From Flavobacteriaceae bacterium R38 (GTDB taxonomy: Bacteria; Bacteroidota; Bacteroidia; Flavobacteriales; Flavobacteriaceae), in assembly GCA_009901575.1 (NCBI GenBank), contig WXYP01000005.1, positions 1 to 64,000 on the forward strand: a stretch of 64,000 bases of DNA, read 5' to 3'. Under the pieces are notes generated by a model. The model was given only the letters and a program-made list of their open reading frames with translations, made no database searches and was not told the origin of the DNA. The position numbers and the translations under genes are program-made. This document shows, in pieces, positions 1 to 7,225 of the stretch (position 1 is the first letter of the stretch; every line of letters begins with the position of its first letter).

Positions 1-158
1 AAGGACCTGCTGATGATCGTACAGATATTAGAAGACAAGCTTCTATCAATGATGTACAGTTTGGAAAAGGAGAAATCATCAGTGCTCCTGGTGTAATTTA
101 TCTTGAAGACCCAAGAGGTGGATACAATTTGATTCGTATCGATATCCAACCTCAATAA
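1..158 (+). CDS. C-terminal end of an unidentified protein (partial)
   Basis: The third frame is open from the window edge to a TAA at 156-158 and gives 51 residues that read as a real protein tail, starting GPADDRTDIRRQ and ending YNLIRIDIQPQ. It has the mixed charged and beta-strand character of a soluble or surface domain. No motif identifies a family and the N-terminal part lies outside the window, so no function is offered. The gene is followed by a strong hairpin terminator, which supports it as a genuine plus-strand gene end. Confidence 0.6.
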   Translation, partial: GPADDRTDIRRQASINDVQFGKGEIISAPGVIYLEDPRGGYNLIRIDIQPQ

Positions 159-222
159 AAATATTGAAAAATTTAATTTTTGTTCTGTGTTCTATTATTT
201 TTAATAGAATTGGTTGAAAGCG

Positions 223-250
223 AAAAAGCCGGATTATTCTCCGGCTTTTT
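223..250. terminator. Bidirectional rho-independent terminator
   Basis: A perfect 10-bp stem (AAAAAGCCGG at 223-232 with CCGGCTTTTT at 241-250) closes an 8-nt loop. The A-rich left arm and T-rich right arm give a U-run in either direction, so it can end both the plus-strand gene that stops at 158 and the minus-strand gene that stops at 293. Confidence 0.85.
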
Positions 251-292
251 CCATTTTTAATTTTTAAAGGTTTCAAAAAAAGTGTATCTCAA

Positions 293-1282
293 CTACTTTA
301 AAACATAATCCAAAGGAAGTAAATCTCCTGCACGTTGCGTTCCCATAACACCTGAGAAAGAAATAGCATCAGGAGGAAAAAAATTCCCCAGTTCGTCAAC
401 AAAATAATATTCATAATTAGGAAACATCGCAGATTGTTGTTTCTTCTTATAAAGAATGTTTAGTTTGTTAGACAAGCTTACTTTTTTTAACCCCAGAGAA
501 TCTGTTATTTTGAAATAATTTTCCGGATGAGTCTGATAGCTTCCTTTAAAAAAGGAAAAATCTTTAAAAGACCATTCTTCTTTAGCTATAATATTCATTA
601 AATGACGTGAAGAACCTTTATATACTTCTGCTCTTCGTTTTCTATACTTTGCCACTCCCTTTTTTTTATCAGTAAAAAAACTAGTTCCGGCATAGTAAGC
701 CCTTTTCATATCAAAGAGGGATAAACTTTTTTTATAATAAGAAACAACATAATCGTTTAATCGAAAACGAATAGTATAACCTAGATAAGGATTTTCAATA
801 ATAATAGCCTCGTCTGCAGTTGCAGTTAATTCAAAAGTACTCACATTGTAATATAAATTAATGACCTCTTCATTTAGTATTTTACAAGATCTCCCGGCTT
901 TAGTATTTCCCAAAAATTGCCGTCGGAACACCTGTAACTTCCTTTCTCTTGTATATGGATCTGCAGTTAAAACCACTTCATTAAGAGTTACTGCTTTTGG
1001 AACTAAGGAAGCTTTGATTTCTCTTAACTCCCACGGAGATGCTATTAACACATCGTGAAATCCGATATAACTGATAATTAAAGGCGTAGTAATTTTTTTT
1101 TCTATCGTTATAGAAAACCTTCCATTTTCATCTGTAATTACTCCAATAGTTGTACCATCAAAATACACTGAGGCACCTATTAGAGGTTCTTTAGACACGT
1201 TATCAAACACATAACCATTTATTGTTTGAGCGAATAAAGAAAAAGAGTTAAAAAGAAAGAGAAAAAAAATAATTCTTTTCAT
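293..1282 (-). CDS. Secreted carboxypeptidase-like regulatory domain protein
   Basis: This 329-residue protein begins with a signal peptide (about residues 1-19, ending LFAQ). A CarboxypepD_reg-like beta-sandwich follows at about 20-90, with the family pattern GYVFDNVSKEPLIGASVYF, a TIGVITDENGRFSI segment and ISYIGF. Residues 100-329 resemble the C-terminal part of Bacteroidota regulatory-domain proteins and carry no catalytic motif I can recognise. Such proteins are exported and often linked to TonB-dependent transport or cell-surface assembly, but the role here is unknown. It stands alone between the terminator at 223-250 and the sigma-factor operon, with the same orientation as the latter; 117 bases separate it from the operon's last gene. 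Confidence 0.75.
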   Translation of the reverse strand: MKRIIFFLFLFNSFSLFAQTINGYVFDNVSKEPLIGASVYFDGTTIGVITDENGRFSITIEKKITTPLIISYIGFHDVLIASPWELREIKASLVPKAVTLNEVVLTADPYTRERKLQVFRRQFLGNTKAGRSCKILNEEVINLYYNVSTFELTATADEAIIIENPYLGYTIRFRLNDYVVSYYKKSLSLFDMKRAYYAGTSFFTDKKKGVAKYRKRRAEVYKGSSRHLMNIIAKEEWSFKDFSFFKGSYQTHPENYFKITDSLGLKKVSLSNKLNILYKKKQQSAMFPNYEYYFVDELGNFFPPDAISFSGVMGTQRAGDLLPLDYVLK

Positions 1283-1399
1283 TTATTTATATTTCTTGTT
1301 CAGAAAGGGTTAGATGAACATATTAACAATCATTTTTATTTTAAATTTATCAAATTCCTCAACGTTATCTTCTAATATTAAGATACAGTTGTTATGATG

Positions 1400-2059
1400 T
1401 TATTTAATGCGAATAATCACCACTCCATTTCTCCCTTTTTCTCCATACTTTTTTGTCGCTGAGGGTTTCTTTAATACTGAAACGCTTTCTATTTTAGATT
1501 GATCCAGGTTTTTAAAAATATCACGGGAGACTGTACGCTCTCCTTTTCTATCTATTAAGATAAACAAAGGGGCATTTTCTTTAGAATCGTTTTTACTTCC
1601 TCTTAATATCACTCTTTGACTAATATCTATCGGTATTATTAAATCCAGGTTTTCTATATCTTCATCTGTTCTCAACGTTTTAAGTTTTTTTTGCTGAGAA
1701 GCATTCAATTCATTTTTAATTTTAATAAGCATTTCCAACCTTATTAGTTTTAATTTATTCTCTAACGTTATAATCTTTTCCATTTTAGCTAAAGACCTTT
1801 TCTCATCAATTTTTGATACCGCCAGAAGCTTTCCTAAGTCAACAAATTCTGTATTTAAATCCCATTTAATAGAATTAAAATCAGAAATATGATTGTCATA
1901 AATTTTTTTAATATTGTCTACCTGTTGATTTGACAAGTTAATTTCATTTCTATTTTTCAATACCAAATTGGTAGAAAAAAGCTCTTTTTGAAAAACATCT
2001 TGTGCCAACAAGCAAGTTCCATAGATTATAAATAATAAGGTTATTACACATTTTTTCAT
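1400..2059 (-). CDS. Periplasmic helical sensor-like protein with TonB-plug-like C-terminus
   Basis: The 219-residue product has a signal peptide (1-20, ending LLAQ). A charged helical region (about 35-135) with the pattern LSNQQVDNIKKIY and later LNASQQKKLKTL resembles Spy/CpxP (LTxxQ) periplasmic proteins. The C-terminal 50 residues are different: ILIDRKGERTVS, then IESVSVLKKPSATKKYGEKG and NGVVIIRIK, the signature of a TonB-dependent receptor plug-type segment. It is the last gene of the operon with an ECF sigma and its likely anti-sigma, 15 bases downstream of the latter. By analogy with RseP/CpxP-type or CnrX-type sensing it could feed envelope signals to the anti-sigma factor; that is inference. 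The combination of modules is unusual. Confidence 0.65.
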   Translation of the reverse strand: MKKCVITLLFIIYGTCLLAQDVFQKELFSTNLVLKNRNEINLSNQQVDNIKKIYDNHISDFNSIKWDLNTEFVDLGKLLAVSKIDEKRSLAKMEKIITLENKLKLIRLEMLIKIKNELNASQQKKLKTLRTDEDIENLDLIIPIDISQRVILRGSKNDSKENAPLFILIDRKGERTVSRDIFKNLDQSKIESVSVLKKPSATKKYGEKGRNGVVIIRIK

Positions 2060-2073
2060 ATCATCTTACTTTT

Positions 2074-2400
2074 TTAATCATTAAAATTATTAATCAAAGA
2101 TTCTGAAGGCGCTTCCCAGGAATAAATAGAAGATTCTTCTAAAATCAATGATTCAGTATTTGTTGTATTTTCATCAGATAGTGTAATCACATAATCTGTA
2201 TCATTAGTTTCAGTTTGTACTTTTTCATCAGTAAAAAATAAACTAAACACGATCAAAAAAGAAGCAGCTATCCCCACCAGGGCATAGTATTCCTTCCTGG
2301 GGCTATTTCTTTTTATGTTTATCTCTTCAAAAGCTGGTATATCAATATTGTCATCAAGCTTACGTATTTCTTTAAAGAAATTTTTAATATCATTATCCAT
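2074..2400 (-). CDS. Putative single-pass anti-sigma factor
   Basis: This 108-residue protein has a charged cytoplasmic N-terminus (1-35), one transmembrane segment (about 38-57, YYALVGIAASFLIVFSLFF) and a short acidic, Thr/Ser-rich periplasmic tail. It lies 2 bases downstream of an ECF sigma gene and upstream of a periplasmic protein, the standard position for an anti-sigma factor. No zinc-binding HxxxCxxC motif is present, so it would be a non-ZAS type. Function is inferred from topology and context alone. Confidence 0.65.
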   Translation of the reverse strand: MDNDIKNFFKEIRKLDDNIDIPAFEEINIKRNSPRKEYYALVGIAASFLIVFSLFFTDEKVQTETNDTDYVITLSDENTTNTESLILEESSIYSWEAPSESLINNFND

Positions 2401-2402
2401 AC

Positions 2403-2879
2403 TTATACTTTTTCTTTTAAAATAAGGGTCCTTAAACCTTCTTTACCTCTCTCATAATGTGTTCGTATTGTACCAATGTGCAATTTGGTCACCTCGGCTA
2501 TTTCTGTGAGCGTCATTTCATGATAAAATGCCAATAACAGAACTTGTTGTTGTCTCTCTGACAATTGTGCTAACAGTTTCTTATAATTAACAGGATCTGC
2601 ATCTGACTCTCGTTCTACAACTTCATTAACTACATCTAGTTCTTCATATTTTCTTTCTTTTTTCAGATGATCAATTGCCGTAAATCTAATTACTGAAAAC
2701 AACCAGGTTTTAAATGCTCCCTTTTGATTGTAAACCGCTTTGCCTTCAACAATTTTAAGATATACGATTTGTAACACTTCTTTAGCTTCCTCATCACGAT
2801 ATCCACAGCATTGGCGAGCCCACATAAAAGCATTTTTATGGTGCTTTCTTAATAAATGCTCAAACCTGCTTTTATCCAT
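2403..2879 (-). CDS. ECF-type RNA polymerase sigma factor
   Basis: The 158-residue protein has sigma-70 region 2 at about 10-75 (EEAKEVLQIVYLKIVEG and FKTWLFSVIRFTAIDHLKK) and region 4 at about 100-153 (LSERQQQVLLLAFYHEMTL followed by the helix-turn-helix TLTEIAEVTKLHIGTIRTHY). Length and two-domain layout fit group 4 (ECF) sigma factors. It is the first gene of a three-gene minus-strand operon with a membrane anti-sigma candidate and a periplasmic protein, so it probably answers an envelope signal. It is transcribed divergently from the lanthipeptide-like gene beginning near 2941-3061, and the 58 bases between them show no TAnnTTTG motif; an ECF-type self-driven promoter is possible. Confidence 0.9.
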   Translation of the reverse strand: MDKSRFEHLLRKHHKNAFMWARQCCGYRDEEAKEVLQIVYLKIVEGKAVYNQKGAFKTWLFSVIRFTAIDHLKKERKYEELDVVNEVVERESDADPVNYKKLLAQLSERQQQVLLLAFYHEMTLTEIAEVTKLHIGTIRTHYERGKEGLRTLILKEKV

Positions 2880-2940
2880 ATCTATCTATTAGTCTTAGAA
2901 AAAGAAGCTTTATATGACATGAAATTTACTTTTTATTTTG

Positions 2941-3270
2941 ATGTATTACCAAAAAGGTATAATTCATATCTTCTTTTCCATGGTAATCTTACTAAAAAAC
3001 GGTAATTATTATGTGGTAATCCTTCGCTTTTTTTATTTCAGAATTCAATATACCTACTTAATAACCAAAAAGTTATTATTTCAAAAAAGCACCATCTCAA
3101 AACTTCAGCGTTTAAATAAGATCAAAGGAGGGACCGCAGGCCCCGGAGAAATTCCGGATACTCCGGATACGCCACACTGCAATACACCACATTGTAACAC
3201 ACCTCATTGTGATACTCCTTTTTGTAATACAAAAATCACGCGTAATTCACAGTGTGGTTGTGAGCTATAG
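2941..3270 (+). CDS. Class I lanthipeptide-like RiPP precursor; start uncertain
   Basis: The stop (3268-3270) and the last 65-70 residues are convincing; the start is not. The segment KKLLFQKSTISKLQRLNKIK followed by Gly-Gly is the leader pattern of Bacteroidota class I lanthipeptide precursors (LxxxKxTISKLxxLxxIKGG). After the double glycine comes a 45-residue core with near-perfect pentads: TPHCN, TPHCN, TPHCD, TPFCN, then a QCGC end. It holds six Cys and many Thr, the residues that form (methyl)lanthionine rings. The nearest ATGs (2941 and 2980) would add 28-41 hydrophobic and aromatic residues unlike any leader; the normal leader start position is an ATA codon at 3061. No LanB dehydratase, LanC cyclase or exporter is visible in this window, so maturation enzymes must be elsewhere. 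A dedicated terminator follows at 3275. Confidence 0.7.
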   Translation: MYYQKGIIHIFFSMVILLKNGNYYVVILRFFYFRIQYTYLITKKLLFQKSTISKLQRLNKIKGGTAGPGEIPDTPDTPHCNTPHCNTPHCDTPFCNTKITRNSQCGCEL

Positions 3271-3274
3271 ATCA

Positions 3275-3320
3275 ATAAATCGTTAGGTAGCTATACTTTC
3301 CCTAACGATTTATAGTTTTT
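3275..3320 (+). terminator. Rho-independent terminator of the RiPP-like gene
   Basis: A perfect 13-bp stem (ATAAATCGTTAGG at 3275-3287 with CCTAACGATTTAT at 3301-3313) with a 13-nt loop is followed by AGTTTTT on the plus strand. It starts five bases after the TAG of the lanthipeptide-like gene. The right arm runs into the 3' end of the convergent mocA-like gene, so the two genes overlap at RNA level. Confidence 0.8.
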
Positions 3321-3910
3321 ATTATCTTTTTATAGGCTTCGGGAGTATCTATGTCTTTACATTTCTCTCCTGCATTTATCGAAGTAACCTGTTCTTTATT
3401 CAGTTTGATAATTTTTCTTGCCCCTTGATCTCCTTTTAGCTCTTTAAGTACTTTGAAATAATTGTCAGGAAAAATTGCGGGTACACCTATTACATCGTCA
3501 CATTTCGTTGCTATGATATTTTTTAAAGAATTGGCAGACGTTTCAATTAATGCATTAAAATGATCAACATCTAATAAAGGAGTATCTGCCAATCCAACCA
3601 TAATTGCATCATAATCATCCGGTTGATTCATAATATGGGTTATTCCGTTTACAATTGAAGTACTCATTCCTGATTTCCAATCGTCATTTCTAATAATCTC
3701 AACAGGAAAATGAGTAATACTTTCTTTAATGTTCTCATAATTTGCTCCTAAAACAACAAATACCTGATCAACATCTGATGCTATACCTTTTTCAATAGCA
3801 TTTCCTAAAAGTGTGGTATTTTTCCAGGGTAACAACTGTTTAACAGCTTTCATCCTTTTGGACGCTCCGGCTGCTAAAATCAATAGCGCTATTTTTCTCT
3901 CCGGATTCAT
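3302..3910 (-). CDS. MocA/MobA-like molybdopterin nucleotidyltransferase
   Basis: The 202-residue protein is a small NTP-transferase fold. The nucleotide-binding LAAGASKRM is at 12-20, KQLLPW at 24-29, DDWKSGMSTSI at 76-86, and the metal-binding LADTP at 107-111, where most relatives have LADQP. GVPAIF (142-147) and GDQGAR (160-165) complete the MocA/YagQ pattern. MocA adds CMP to molybdenum-molybdopterin, making the cofactor of the xanthine dehydrogenase/aldehyde oxidase family. The partner XdhC gene lies 3 bases upstream in the same operon, which supports a role in maturing such an enzyme. CTP versus GTP specificity cannot be proved by reading. No molybdoenzyme large subunit is present in the window. 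Confidence 0.88.
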   Translation of the reverse strand: MNPERKIALLILAAGASKRMKAVKQLLPWKNTTLLGNAIEKGIASDVDQVFVVLGANYENIKESITHFPVEIIRNDDWKSGMSTSIVNGITHIMNQPDDYDAIMVGLADTPLLDVDHFNALIETSANSLKNIIATKCDDVIGVPAIFPDNYFKVLKELKGDQGARKIIKLNKEQVTSINAGEKCKDIDTPEAYKKIIKTINR

Positions 3911-3913
3911 AAA

Positions 3914-4942
3914 TTAATCGTGAATTCCGCTTTTCTTCTCCTTAAGAGGTATCGGTTCCTGGTTACGAACTACCGAAAGAATTTCTGCCATAATAGAAAT
4001 TGCAATTTCTTGTGGTGTTTCTGCTCCAATATTAATTCCACAAGGTCCGAATAGCATATCAAAAAAAGTATCGGGGGTTTCAGGATAATATTCCAATAAT
4101 TGCGACAATAATTTCTCTCTGCGATTTTTGGGTCCTAATAATCCAATATAAACAAGCTCCTTCTCTCTTAATGCTGATAAGTATTTCAGGTCTTTTACAA
4201 AACCATGAGTCATTAAAACAACGGCCGTTTGACTGTCGATTGACATATGTTCTACTTCTGATTCTGAAATACTAAAAAGCTCATCGGCACCGGGAAAGTC
4301 ATCAATTGTTTTTGGATCATCAGGAGGTGTAATTACATTTACTTCCCAGCCTGTTAACGAAGCATATTGACAAAGTTGAACTGCATCGTGTTCTGCACCA
4401 ATAATCAGTAAACGAAAACATGGTTTCATCGTCTGCTTAAAAACAGATAAAGTTTCATCTTTTTTAGCCAGATCCTGATCAAATTCTTTATTAACAGGAA
4501 AATGGGTTCCATCAGAAAAAACAAAAACCGACCCGCTTCTAACACTATCATCTTCATTCTTTGAAAAATAAGTAATCACTTCAAAAGGTTTTCGTTCTAT
4601 GATGCCTTTTTCAAAACTCTCAAAAAAAGACACCTCAGCATCAAAAGGTTCAATAATCATATATAAAATACCTTCACAACCTAAACGGTATCTTCCATCA
4701 TAAACCATTAGCTTAGGTTTTCCGTTTTTAAAGACACTTTGTGATTGTCGCAATACTTCTTTTTCTACGCATCCACCACTCACAGCACCAATCATCTTAT
4801 CATCTTCACGTATTAACATACGAACTCCCGGTTTTCTATAAGAAGATCCGTCTAAATCCACTACAGAAACCAATACCGTTTTAAGTCCGTTTTGTTTGGC
4901 CTCTTGTGTTGCTGCTACTATTTTTTTTAATTCGTGCGTCAT
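3914..4942 (-). CDS. xdhC: XdhC/CoxI family molybdoenzyme maturation factor
   Basis: The 342-residue protein has both family domains. The N-terminal XdhC/CoxI domain carries SSYRKPG (33-39), SGGCVEKE (55-62) and RLGCEG (86-91). The C-terminal Rossmann-type domain carries LLIIGAEHDA (178-187), VLMTHGF (242-248), GLLGPKNRR (267-275) and GINIGAETPQEIA near 310. XdhC binds Moco, promotes its sulfuration and hands it to xanthine-dehydrogenase-type apoenzymes in the cytoplasm. It precedes the mocA-like gene with a 3-base gap. XdhC normally serves a dehydrogenase encoded nearby; none is seen here, so the client enzyme is probably encoded outside the window. Confidence 0.9.
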   Translation of the reverse strand: MTHELKKIVAATQEAKQNGLKTVLVSVVDLDGSSYRKPGVRMLIREDDKMIGAVSGGCVEKEVLRQSQSVFKNGKPKLMVYDGRYRLGCEGILYMIIEPFDAEVSFFESFEKGIIERKPFEVITYFSKNEDDSVRSGSVFVFSDGTHFPVNKEFDQDLAKKDETLSVFKQTMKPCFRLLIIGAEHDAVQLCQYASLTGWEVNVITPPDDPKTIDDFPGADELFSISESEVEHMSIDSQTAVVLMTHGFVKDLKYLSALREKELVYIGLLGPKNRREKLLSQLLEYYPETPDTFFDMLFGPCGINIGAETPQEIAISIMAEILSVVRNQEPIPLKEKKSGIHD

Positions 4943-5018
4943 CTTTCAGTTCTTATTTTCCTGGTAACTAAATTAATTATTTAATATATCTTATGGGAAG
5001 TAATCAGGTGATCGATTT

Positions 5019-5651
5019 TTAAATGAGCTTCTCAAAACTTTTTCTCCAACTTGGAGATAGTGCATTTATTCCTAATATGGTTTGAATTGCCTCTTTATTC
5101 GATTTATCAAAATACAGTATATTTTTTGCCATTGCTACAGTGATTCCTGAAGGTTCCTGAAATACCTTTTCAATTTTATCCCCTGTATTCACTACCCCTT
5201 CTTTTAACACTCGAAAATAAAAGCCTGTCCGATCATTTTTTAAATATTTTTCTGCAAACCCTTCTTCTTTCATTTTCATTTCCAGTTTAAAACAAGGAAT
5301 TCTGGGCTGAGTCACTTCGAAAAGACACGAGCCTATTTGAAACTGATCTCCAATGCACACCTCAGTTTCCAGCATTCCGCTAACTGTAAAGTTTTCACCA
5401 AACTGTCCGGTTTCAAAATCATCTCTATTCAACTCATTTTCCCAGTACGTATAATTATCATAAGAATATACCATTACGGCTTTACTTTCTCCGCCGTGAA
5501 CTCTTAAATCTGCCTGTCCATCTCCTTCTATATTTAAAGTATTTACAGTAACGGGGGTTTTAACAGGCGTTTTAAAAATACCTGTCGACACCATCTTATC
5601 TTTATATAAAACTTCCCTGGGTAAGGAAATATTAACTGCGAGTAGCTTCAT
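5019..5651 (-). CDS. MOSC domain protein (YiiM-like)
   Basis: The 210-residue protein matches the YiiM-type MOSC family. It has GDGQADLRVHGG (43-54), the FGENF segment (84-88), and QPRIPC (115-120) with the conserved Cys of MOSC domains, followed by a helical C-terminal domain at about 160-210. MOSC proteins bind Moco and transfer sulfur or, in YiiM, reduce N-hydroxylated bases such as 6-hydroxylaminopurine using Moco. Its place in the Moco island agrees. It is transcribed toward xdhC, 76 bases away, and its own promoter region holds a TAnnTTTG -7 element overlapped by an inverted repeat (5671-5702). Confidence 0.88.
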   Translation of the reverse strand: MKLLAVNISLPREVLYKDKMVSTGIFKTPVKTPVTVNTLNIEGDGQADLRVHGGESKAVMVYSYDNYTYWENELNRDDFETGQFGENFTVSGMLETEVCIGDQFQIGSCLFEVTQPRIPCFKLEMKMKEEGFAEKYLKNDRTGFYFRVLKEGVVNTGDKIEKVFQEPSGITVAMAKNILYFDKSNKEAIQTILGINALSPSWRKSFEKLI

Positions 5652-5670
5652 AATTTAAAAAATTAAGATT

Positions 5671-5702
5671 CAAATGTACTTATTTAAGCTTCTAAATAAG
5701 TA
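5671..5702 (-). promoter_or_regulatory. Promoter -7 element of the MOSC gene overlapped by an inverted repeat
   Basis: On the minus strand TACATTTG (5678-5671) fits the Bacteroidota -7 motif TAnnTTTG and lies 19 bases upstream of the MOSC start. It abuts a perfect inverted repeat, TACTTATTTA (5677-5686) and TAAATAAGTA (5693-5702), with a 6-nt spacer. The position, covering the promoter core, suggests an operator. The binding protein is unknown; the half-sites do not match the ModE-type site upstream of moeA. Confidence 0.55.
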
Positions 5703-5833
5703 TATAGAATAGTTAAAAACTATATTTAATATCTCATTATTGATATTCATTATACTTTAATAGATAAAAGGGATCATTCATCTTGTAATTTTTCAGTCTT
5801 CAATCGTCTAAAACCTTGAAAACTTTTAAGATT

Positions 5834-6277
5834 ATGAATAACCACATTACCTATATGCAAGAATGTATTGCATTAGGAAAAACAGCCAATACTTCCAAAC
5901 ATTTTCCGGTTGGTGCTTTAATCGTAAAAGATAACCAGGTTATTGGAAAAGGATTAGGCCATGTATTATCTCCAAAAGATACTGTATTATCTGCAGAAAT
6001 TAAGGCGGTTCAAGATGCTTTAAAAAACACAAAATCCAAAACTCTTAAAGGTTGTACACTATATACTACGCATGAGCCCGCTATTAAATGTTCTTACGCG
6101 ATCAGACATTGTAATTTTGATGCTCTCGTTTACGGATCTAACTCTCATACAAATCAGCTTTCATCCAATATCAAAACGATGTTGACTAAAAAAGTTGCTA
6201 AATGGAAGAATCCACTAAAAATTGTTTCCGGGGTGCTAGAAAAACAATGCAATGAATTATTAAAAAAAGCTGTCTAA
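5834..6277 (+). CDS. Deaminase-fold protein with degenerate zinc site
   Basis: The ATG at 5834 gives 147 residues; an in-frame TTG at 5816 adds six unconvincing ones. The fold is that of the cytidine/deoxycytidylate deaminase family (TadA/guanine deaminase type), with FPVGALIVKDNQVIGKG at about 24-40. The zinc-binding motifs are damaged: the usual HAE is SAE (53-55) and the usual EPCxxC is EPAIKC (81-86), so two of three zinc ligands are gone while the proton-shuttling Glu and the last Cys remain. It is therefore unlikely to deaminate by the standard mechanism. It heads a plus-strand run, with the split-barrel gene 20 bases downstream. A purine-related role near an XdhC locus is possible but unproven. 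Confidence 0.7.
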   Translation: MNNHITYMQECIALGKTANTSKHFPVGALIVKDNQVIGKGLGHVLSPKDTVLSAEIKAVQDALKNTKSKTLKGCTLYTTHEPAIKCSYAIRHCNFDALVYGSNSHTNQLSSNIKTMLTKKVAKWKNPLKIVSGVLEKQCNELLKKAV

Positions 6278-6297
6278 ATATCATTTTAATTTAAAAA

Positions 6298-7224
6298 ATG
6301 GAAACTATATTTCACCAGGGAGAATTGGAAGTGCAAAAATTGACAGGAGAAGGTCATATTGCCACAATGATTGCTCAAGGTGGAATGATGAAATCGTATA
6401 TTCCAACAGGGTATCAGGATTTCATTGAGAGTCAGACCTTGGTATTTGTTACCAGTAAAGATGAAAATAATGCTTTATGGGTTTCAATGGTTTCAGGAGA
6501 GGCTGGAATTTTTAGTATAAAAGATTCGCAATTACTAAATATACATCTCCATAAACTACATACCTCTCAAAAGGATATCTTATTTGAAAACATTATTACC
6601 AATAAAGAAATAGGGTTAATATGTATTGATTTATCTACCCGTAAAAGGGTACGAGTTAATGGAATTGTTTCAATTTCAGGTAATATTTTGTCTATTCATG
6701 TAGAACAGTCATACTCAAATTGTCCAAAATACATTCAGCGGAGAAAACCACAAGAAACTACATTAAAAAAATCAAATTCTGTAGCTTTTAATTTATCTGG
6801 GCTCACTTCAGAAATGAAAAATTGGATTCAGAATGCCGATACTTTCTTTGTTGGAAGTGCTTATAAAAACAACTTTGACACTTCACACCGTGGAGGACTA
6901 CCTGGTTTTATAGAAATTCTTGATGATCATTCTTTAAAAATTCCCGATTATCAAGGAAATAGCTTATTTAACACTTTAGGGAATTTTAAAGCAAATCCGA
7001 ACGCTGGTTTATTGTTCATCGACTTTAATCAAAATAATATTTTACAGTTAAGTGGAAAAGCATCTCTGCTCTTCGATCAAAAAGAAGAAAATGATATCAC
7101 AAGAACAGGTGGAACTGGCAGGTATTGGATATTCACCATTGAAAAAATTATAGAAACTCAACACCATAACTCTGTTGAATGGGAATTTATTGACAATTCT
7201 CCTTTCAACCCTAAATTCAATTAA
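6298..7224 (+). CDS. Pyridoxamine 5'-phosphate oxidase family (split-barrel) protein
   Basis: The 308-residue protein reads as two tandem FMN-binding split-barrel halves. The first (about 25-150) has FIESQTLVFVTSKDENNALWVS and RKRVRVNGIVSI; the second (about 165-305) has MKNWIQNADTFFVGSAYKN, TSHRGGLPGFIEIL and IPDYQGNSLFNTLGNF. The latter patterns (HRGG.PGF and DY.GN..F.TLGN) are typical of the two-domain PNPOx-like proteins that often accompany ferredoxin-reductase modules. It may bind flavin and act as a reductase or oxidase; the substrate is unknown. No reductase partner is adjacent, only a 67-residue gene one base downstream. Confidence 0.75.
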   Translation: METIFHQGELEVQKLTGEGHIATMIAQGGMMKSYIPTGYQDFIESQTLVFVTSKDENNALWVSMVSGEAGIFSIKDSQLLNIHLHKLHTSQKDILFENIITNKEIGLICIDLSTRKRVRVNGIVSISGNILSIHVEQSYSNCPKYIQRRKPQETTLKKSNSVAFNLSGLTSEMKNWIQNADTFFVGSAYKNNFDTSHRGGLPGFIEILDDHSLKIPDYQGNSLFNTLGNFKANPNAGLLFIDFNQNNILQLSGKASLLFDQKEENDITRTGGTGRYWIFTIEKIIETQHHNSVEWEFIDNSPFNPKFN

Positions 7225-7225
7225 A

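Noticed and set aside
3124-3131. AAAGGAGG, a perfect Shine-Dalgarno-like sequence
   Set aside because: It encodes the IKGG leader end in the lanthipeptide-like frame and is followed by no suitable start codon. Bacteroidota also rarely use strong Shine-Dalgarno sites.
7175-7225. Upstream in-frame ATG for the 67-residue gene
   Set aside because: It would overlap the split-barrel gene by 50 bases; the ATG at 7226, just past the upstream stop, is the natural start.
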